DNA of 10,468 nt, taken from assembly GCA_021850345.1 (NCBI GenBank), contig JAJZMN010000205.1, positions 1 to 10,468 of the forward strand. Reading direction: 5' to 3'. Positions within the stretch are counted from its first letter, which is position 1. Every line of letters begins with the position of its first letter. The notes under the pieces were generated by a model, which searched no databases, was not told where the DNA came from, and saw only the letters and a list, made by a program, of their open reading frames with translations. The position numbers and the translations under genes were made by a program. Positions 8,508-10,468 of this stretch are shown piece by piece. The stretch is from Actinomycetes bacterium. GTDB taxonomy: Bacteria > Actinomycetota > Acidimicrobiia > Acidimicrobiales > RAAP-2.

Positions 8508-8621
8508 GTGTCTCGTCGGCAGGGGGTGTCGTCGGCGCAGCGTGTCGTCGGCAGGGGGTGTCGTCGGCGCAGCGTGTCGTCGGCAGGGGGTGTCGTCGGC
8601 GCAGCGTGTCGTCGGCGCAGC
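8508..8621. repeat. Seven 16-bp tandem units of two alternating types
   Basis: Type A is GTGTCGTCGGCAGGGG and type B is GTGTCGTCGGCGCAGC. The order is A' (8508-8525, with a 2-nt insertion), B (8526), A (8542), B (8558), A (8574), B (8590), B (8606-8621). All full units are exact copies of A or B, giving a 32-bp higher-order repeat. The 16-bp period is not a multiple of three, so the block is not coding. It lies in the 406-bp amt/enolase spacer, in the presumed leader of the plus-strand operon, 78 nt before its ATG. Confidence 0.93.
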
Positions 8622-8637
8622 CGCCAGCGCCGGCGGC
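8620..8637 (+). other. Short hairpin at the end of the 16-bp array
   Basis: GCCGCC (8620-8625) and GGCGGC (8632-8637) are perfect complements around AGCGCC. The stem overlaps the last array unit by two bases and would form in the leader RNA about 62 nt before the ATG. Six pairs in GC-rich DNA can arise by chance. Confidence 0.3.
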
Positions 8638-8699
8638 GTCGACCTGGCGCTTCACGACCGCAGCTCGGGGGCGGCCCCACGACCAGGAAAGGGCGTGCC

Positions 8700-9923
8700 A
8701 TGAGAGTGACCGGCTACGAGGTGTTCCCGATCGCGCTTCCCCCTCCCCAGCGCGGCGGCCGGCACTGGATGATCATCCGACTGGACACCGATGCCGGCTG
8801 CTCCGGGTACGGCGAGATGATGCTGCTGTCCTCTGCCTTCCGTTGGCCGGTCTTGGTCGCCATGGTCGAGGACCTCGCCGAGCAGGCGGTCATGGGGCAC
8901 GACCCCTACCATGCCGAGGAGCTGTTCGACAGGATCTACGGGCGCGCCGGTTACAGCCACACCCCCGAGCAGACCAAGTCGGCGATCCTCTCCGCCTTCG
9001 ATATGGCGTGCTGGGACATCGTCGGCAAGGATCTCGGCCGCCCGGTGCACCAGCTGCTCGGCGGTCGAGTTCGCGACAAGGTACGCACGTACACCTACCT
9101 GTACGCGGGGGACGACGACGTGAACGCCGCCGAGAGCTTCCGCGATCTGTGGCTCGATCCTGCCTTCGCCGCCCGCCGTGCCCGGCACTACGTCGATCTC
9201 GGCTTCACGGCCGTCAAGCTCGACCCCTTCTCCCTCGCCATACGCGAAGACCAGGGACTCGGCCAGAGCGTGCCGCTCGAATTCTCGCTGCGAGCGCTCT
9301 CCACCGCCGAGTCGGTCGTCGGCGCCATCCGCAACGAGGTCGGAGACGCCGCGGACATCCTCGTCGGCACCCACGGTCAGATGACGCCTGCCAGCGCGAT
9401 TCGCTTCGCCAGGCGCATCGAGCGCTTCGACCCGCTTTGGTTCGAAGAGCCCCTCCCGCCCGAGAACGTGGCGGCGCTCGCCGACGTCGCACGGGCAACC
9501 AGCATCCCCATCACCACCGGCGAACGGCTCACGTCCAAGTACGACTTCGCGCGTCTCCTCTCGCACCGAGCCGCTGCCATCTTCAACTTCGATGTCGGCC
9601 TCGTCGGCGGGATCACCGAAGCGAAGAAGATCGCCGCGATGGCCGAGCCCCACTACGTCCAGGTCGCCCCCCACGTCTACGGCGGACCGATGATCGCCGC
9701 GGCCTCGATCCAGCTCGCGCTCTGCTCCAAGAACTTTCTCATCATGGAAGGCATCGAGCGCTTCGACGGGATCTACGACGAGCTCACCGATCCCCCCTTT
9801 GCCTGGCAGGACGGGTACGTGCTCCCGTCCGAGCGCCCAGGGCTCGGCCACGACCTGCGCGAGGACGTCGCCCGCCGCCTCCGCCCCGACGGTCCAGGGC
9901 CCAGCCTGATCCGCGTCTACTGA
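8700..9923 (+). CDS. Mandelate racemase/muconate lactonizing enzyme family protein (galactonate-dehydratase-like)
   Basis: Probable sugar-acid dehydratase of the enolase superfamily, 407 residues; exact substrate unknown. ATG 8700 has AGGAAAGGG 6 nt upstream. The N-terminal capping domain (about 1-125) includes GYGEM and FDMACWDIVGKDLGRPVHQLLGG (100-122). The barrel domain has AVKLDPF (171-177, Lys173, Asp175), LVGTHGQMTP (221-230), DPLWFEEPLPPEN (244-256, Glu249), TTGERL (272-277, Glu275), NFDVGLVGG (296-304, Asp298), VAPHVYGGP (322-330, His325) and LIMEG (347-351, Glu350). Against E. coli DgoD the residues H185, E209, E235, D258, H285 and E310 fall at a constant offset of 40, without gaps. 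The first metal ligand D183, however, is Gly223. It heads an operon with a small unknown protein and a Rieske oxygenase, suggesting a catabolic route. The closing codons and stop are duplicated as a 14-bp repeat. Confidence 0.9.
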   Translation: MRVTGYEVFPIALPPPQRGGRHWMIIRLDTDAGCSGYGEMMLLSSAFRWPVLVAMVEDLAEQAVMGHDPYHAEELFDRIYGRAGYSHTPEQTKSAILSAFDMACWDIVGKDLGRPVHQLLGGRVRDKVRTYTYLYAGDDDVNAAESFRDLWLDPAFAARRARHYVDLGFTAVKLDPFSLAIREDQGLGQSVPLEFSLRALSTAESVVGAIRNEVGDAADILVGTHGQMTPASAIRFARRIERFDPLWFEEPLPPENVAALADVARATSIPITTGERLTSKYDFARLLSHRAAAIFNFDVGLVGGITEAKKIAAMAEPHYVQVAPHVYGGPMIAAASIQLALCSKNFLIMEGIERFDGIYDELTDPPFAWQDGYVLPSERPGLGHDLREDVARRLRPDGPGPSLIRVY

Positions 9924-9938
9924 CCCGCGTGTACTGAC
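9911..9938. repeat. 14-bp tandem duplication across the stop codon of the enolase-family gene
   Basis: CCGCGTCTACTGAC (9911-9924) is followed directly by CCGCGTGTACTGAC (9925-9938), with one mismatch. The first copy holds the last codons and the TGA stop; the second starts just after, in another frame. Confidence 0.8.
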
Positions 9939-9939
9939 C

Positions 9940-9959
9940 CGCACCCGGCTGCTGGTGCG
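9940..9959 (+). other. Weak inverted repeat between the enolase-family and small genes
   Basis: CGCACC (9940-9945) and GGTGCG (9954-9959) can pair around 8 nt. It could modestly reduce read-through or protect the upstream mRNA end, but there is no U-tract and the stem is short. Confidence 0.2.
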
Positions 9960-9979
9960 TCGAGGTGACCGGAGGAACC

Positions 9980-10264
9980 GTGCAGTCATCGTGCGCGCGC
10001 GGAGACGAAGACGCAGGCGCGCGCGAGGATGGAGCCTTGTCCGATGACATCGATCGGGTCCTTGACGACGCCTGCGGGCTGTTCCACGCGCACGACCCCG
10101 GGGGCACGGGGCGGCCCACGAGGCTGTACGTGAGTCCGGACGTCTACCGAGCGATCGCACGGGTCCGCCAGCGGGAGCTGGAGCGCGGCATTCCGCTGAT
10201 CGTCCTCGACCTCGACCTCGAGGCCGACCCGTCGCTGCACGGCGCGGAGGTCCGCGTCGGATGA
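9980..10264 (+). CDS. Small uncharacterised protein in the enolase/Rieske operon
   Basis: Soluble 94-residue protein of a family I do not recognise. GTG 9980 is chosen because GGAGGA (9971-9976) precedes it; an in-frame GTG at 9965 would add five residues but lacks such a site. The first ~30 residues are polar and acidic with low complexity. The conserved-looking core starts at about DDIDRVLDDACGLFHAHD, then PTRLYVSPDVYRAIARVRQRELERG, PLIVLDLDLEADPSL and HGAEVRVG. This predicts an alpha-beta pattern: helix, LYVSPDVYRAI strand-helix, long helix, IPLIVLDLDL strand, final strand. There is no signal peptide, transmembrane segment, Cys cluster or helix-turn-helix. It sits 56 nt after the enolase-family gene and 52 nt before the Rieske gene. 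Good ribosome-binding sites and shared orientation suggest co-expression, perhaps an accessory factor for one of these enzymes. Confidence 0.75.
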   Translation: MQSSCARGDEDAGAREDGALSDDIDRVLDDACGLFHAHDPGGTGRPTRLYVSPDVYRAIARVRQRELERGIPLIVLDLDLEADPSLHGAEVRVG

Positions 10265-10316
10265 GCAGGGGCGCCGACGGATCGCCGCGGCGACGCAGTG
10301 GAGGAAGGCGGAACCG

Positions 10317-10468
10317 ATGCTGAGCCACGAACAGAACCTGCGGATCTGCCTGACCGGTCCGGGAACGCCGATGGGCGACGCGCTGCGGCGCTACTGGATC
10401 CCAATGTGCCCCGCAAAGGACGTCGAGCGGCCCGACGGGCCGCCACGCGCGGTGATGCGCCTCGGAGA
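10317..10468 (+). CDS. Rieske non-haem iron oxygenase, alpha subunit, N-terminal fragment
   Basis: Probable oxygenase of the phthalate 4,5-dioxygenase type; such enzymes hydroxylate or demethylate aromatic substrates using electrons from a reductase. Only the first 50 residues are in the window. They start MLSHEQNLRICLTGPGTPMG, then ALRRYWIPMCPAKDVERPDGPPRAVMRLG. The pattern GPGTPMG-x(2-4)-LRRYW-x-P, followed by E-x-PDGPP and an RLLGE-like end, is the typical opening of this group, just ahead of the Rieske domain. The [2Fe-2S] ligands and catalytic iron site lie beyond the edge, so activity cannot be checked. ATG 10317 has GGAGGAAGG (10300-10308) at 8-nt spacing. It is the third gene of the operon with the enolase-family enzyme. 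Confidence 0.85.
   Translation, partial: MLSHEQNLRICLTGPGTPMGDALRRYWIPMCPAKDVERPDGPPRAVMRLG

Noticed and set aside
8508..8621. CRISPR array
   Set aside because: Units are directly adjacent 16-mers with no unique spacers and there are no cas genes nearby.
10261..10323. Tiny open frame starting at the ATG overlapping the stop of the small protein
   Set aside because: Only 20 codons, low complexity, and it ends just after the Rieske start, which has its own ribosome-binding site.
8652..10328. 558-codon open frame on the minus strand opposite the enolase-family operon
   Set aside because: It runs antisense across two well-supported genes and the gaps between them and has no family signature.

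Overview
The window is about 10.5 kb of very GC-rich DNA from a high-GC Gram-positive bacterium, almost certainly an actinobacterium. The indications are an amt-glnB operon preceded by a GlnR-type operator, frequent GTG starts, an HspR-like half-site in front of dnaK, TANNNT -10 elements lying only 7-8 nt from GTG starts, and strong third-position GC bias. A deep-branching class such as Acidimicrobiia is possible, but I cannot prove it from this sequence.

Layout, left to right. (1) Minus strand: the first 298 codons of dnaK (running off the left edge). Its promoter region holds a TATACT -10, an HspR-like half-site and a GC hairpin. (2) Minus strand: glpK, glycerol kinase. (3) Plus strand, divergent from glpK: a membrane-anchored alpha/beta hydrolase, a lipoprotein with Asp-box (BNR/YCF48-like) repeats, and gpmA (BPG-dependent phosphoglycerate mutase). 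(4) Minus strand, convergent with gpmA: the operon amt-glnB (ammonium channel plus PII signal protein, overlapping by 4 nt). (5) A 406-bp divergent spacer holding the GlnR-type operator, a perfect 13-bp palindrome and seven 16-bp tandem units. (6) Plus strand: a catabolic-looking operon of an enolase-superfamily dehydratase, a small uncharacterised protein, and the start of a Rieske oxygenase (running off the right edge).

How the parts work together. Amt and GlnB form the classical nitrogen-sensing pair, and the operator ahead of them fits GlnR control by nitrogen supply. GlpK and GpmA are core carbon metabolism but are not in one operon. The hydrolase and lipoprotein are both exported envelope proteins with Thr/Ser/Pro linkers. 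The enolase-family enzyme, the small protein and the Rieske oxygenase have good ribosome-binding sites and gaps of 52-56 nt, so they probably make one transcript, likely for degrading a sugar-acid-like or aromatic substrate.

The most unusual signals are: the enolase-family enzyme keeps every dgoD-type catalytic residue except the first metal ligand, which is Gly; the two-type 16-bp tandem array in its leader; short tandem duplications in most of the gaps, two of which copy the 3' end of a gene across its stop codon; and the clean 22-bp-phased GlnR-like box. I see no CRISPR array, insertion sequence, tRNA, rRNA, prophage or defence system.
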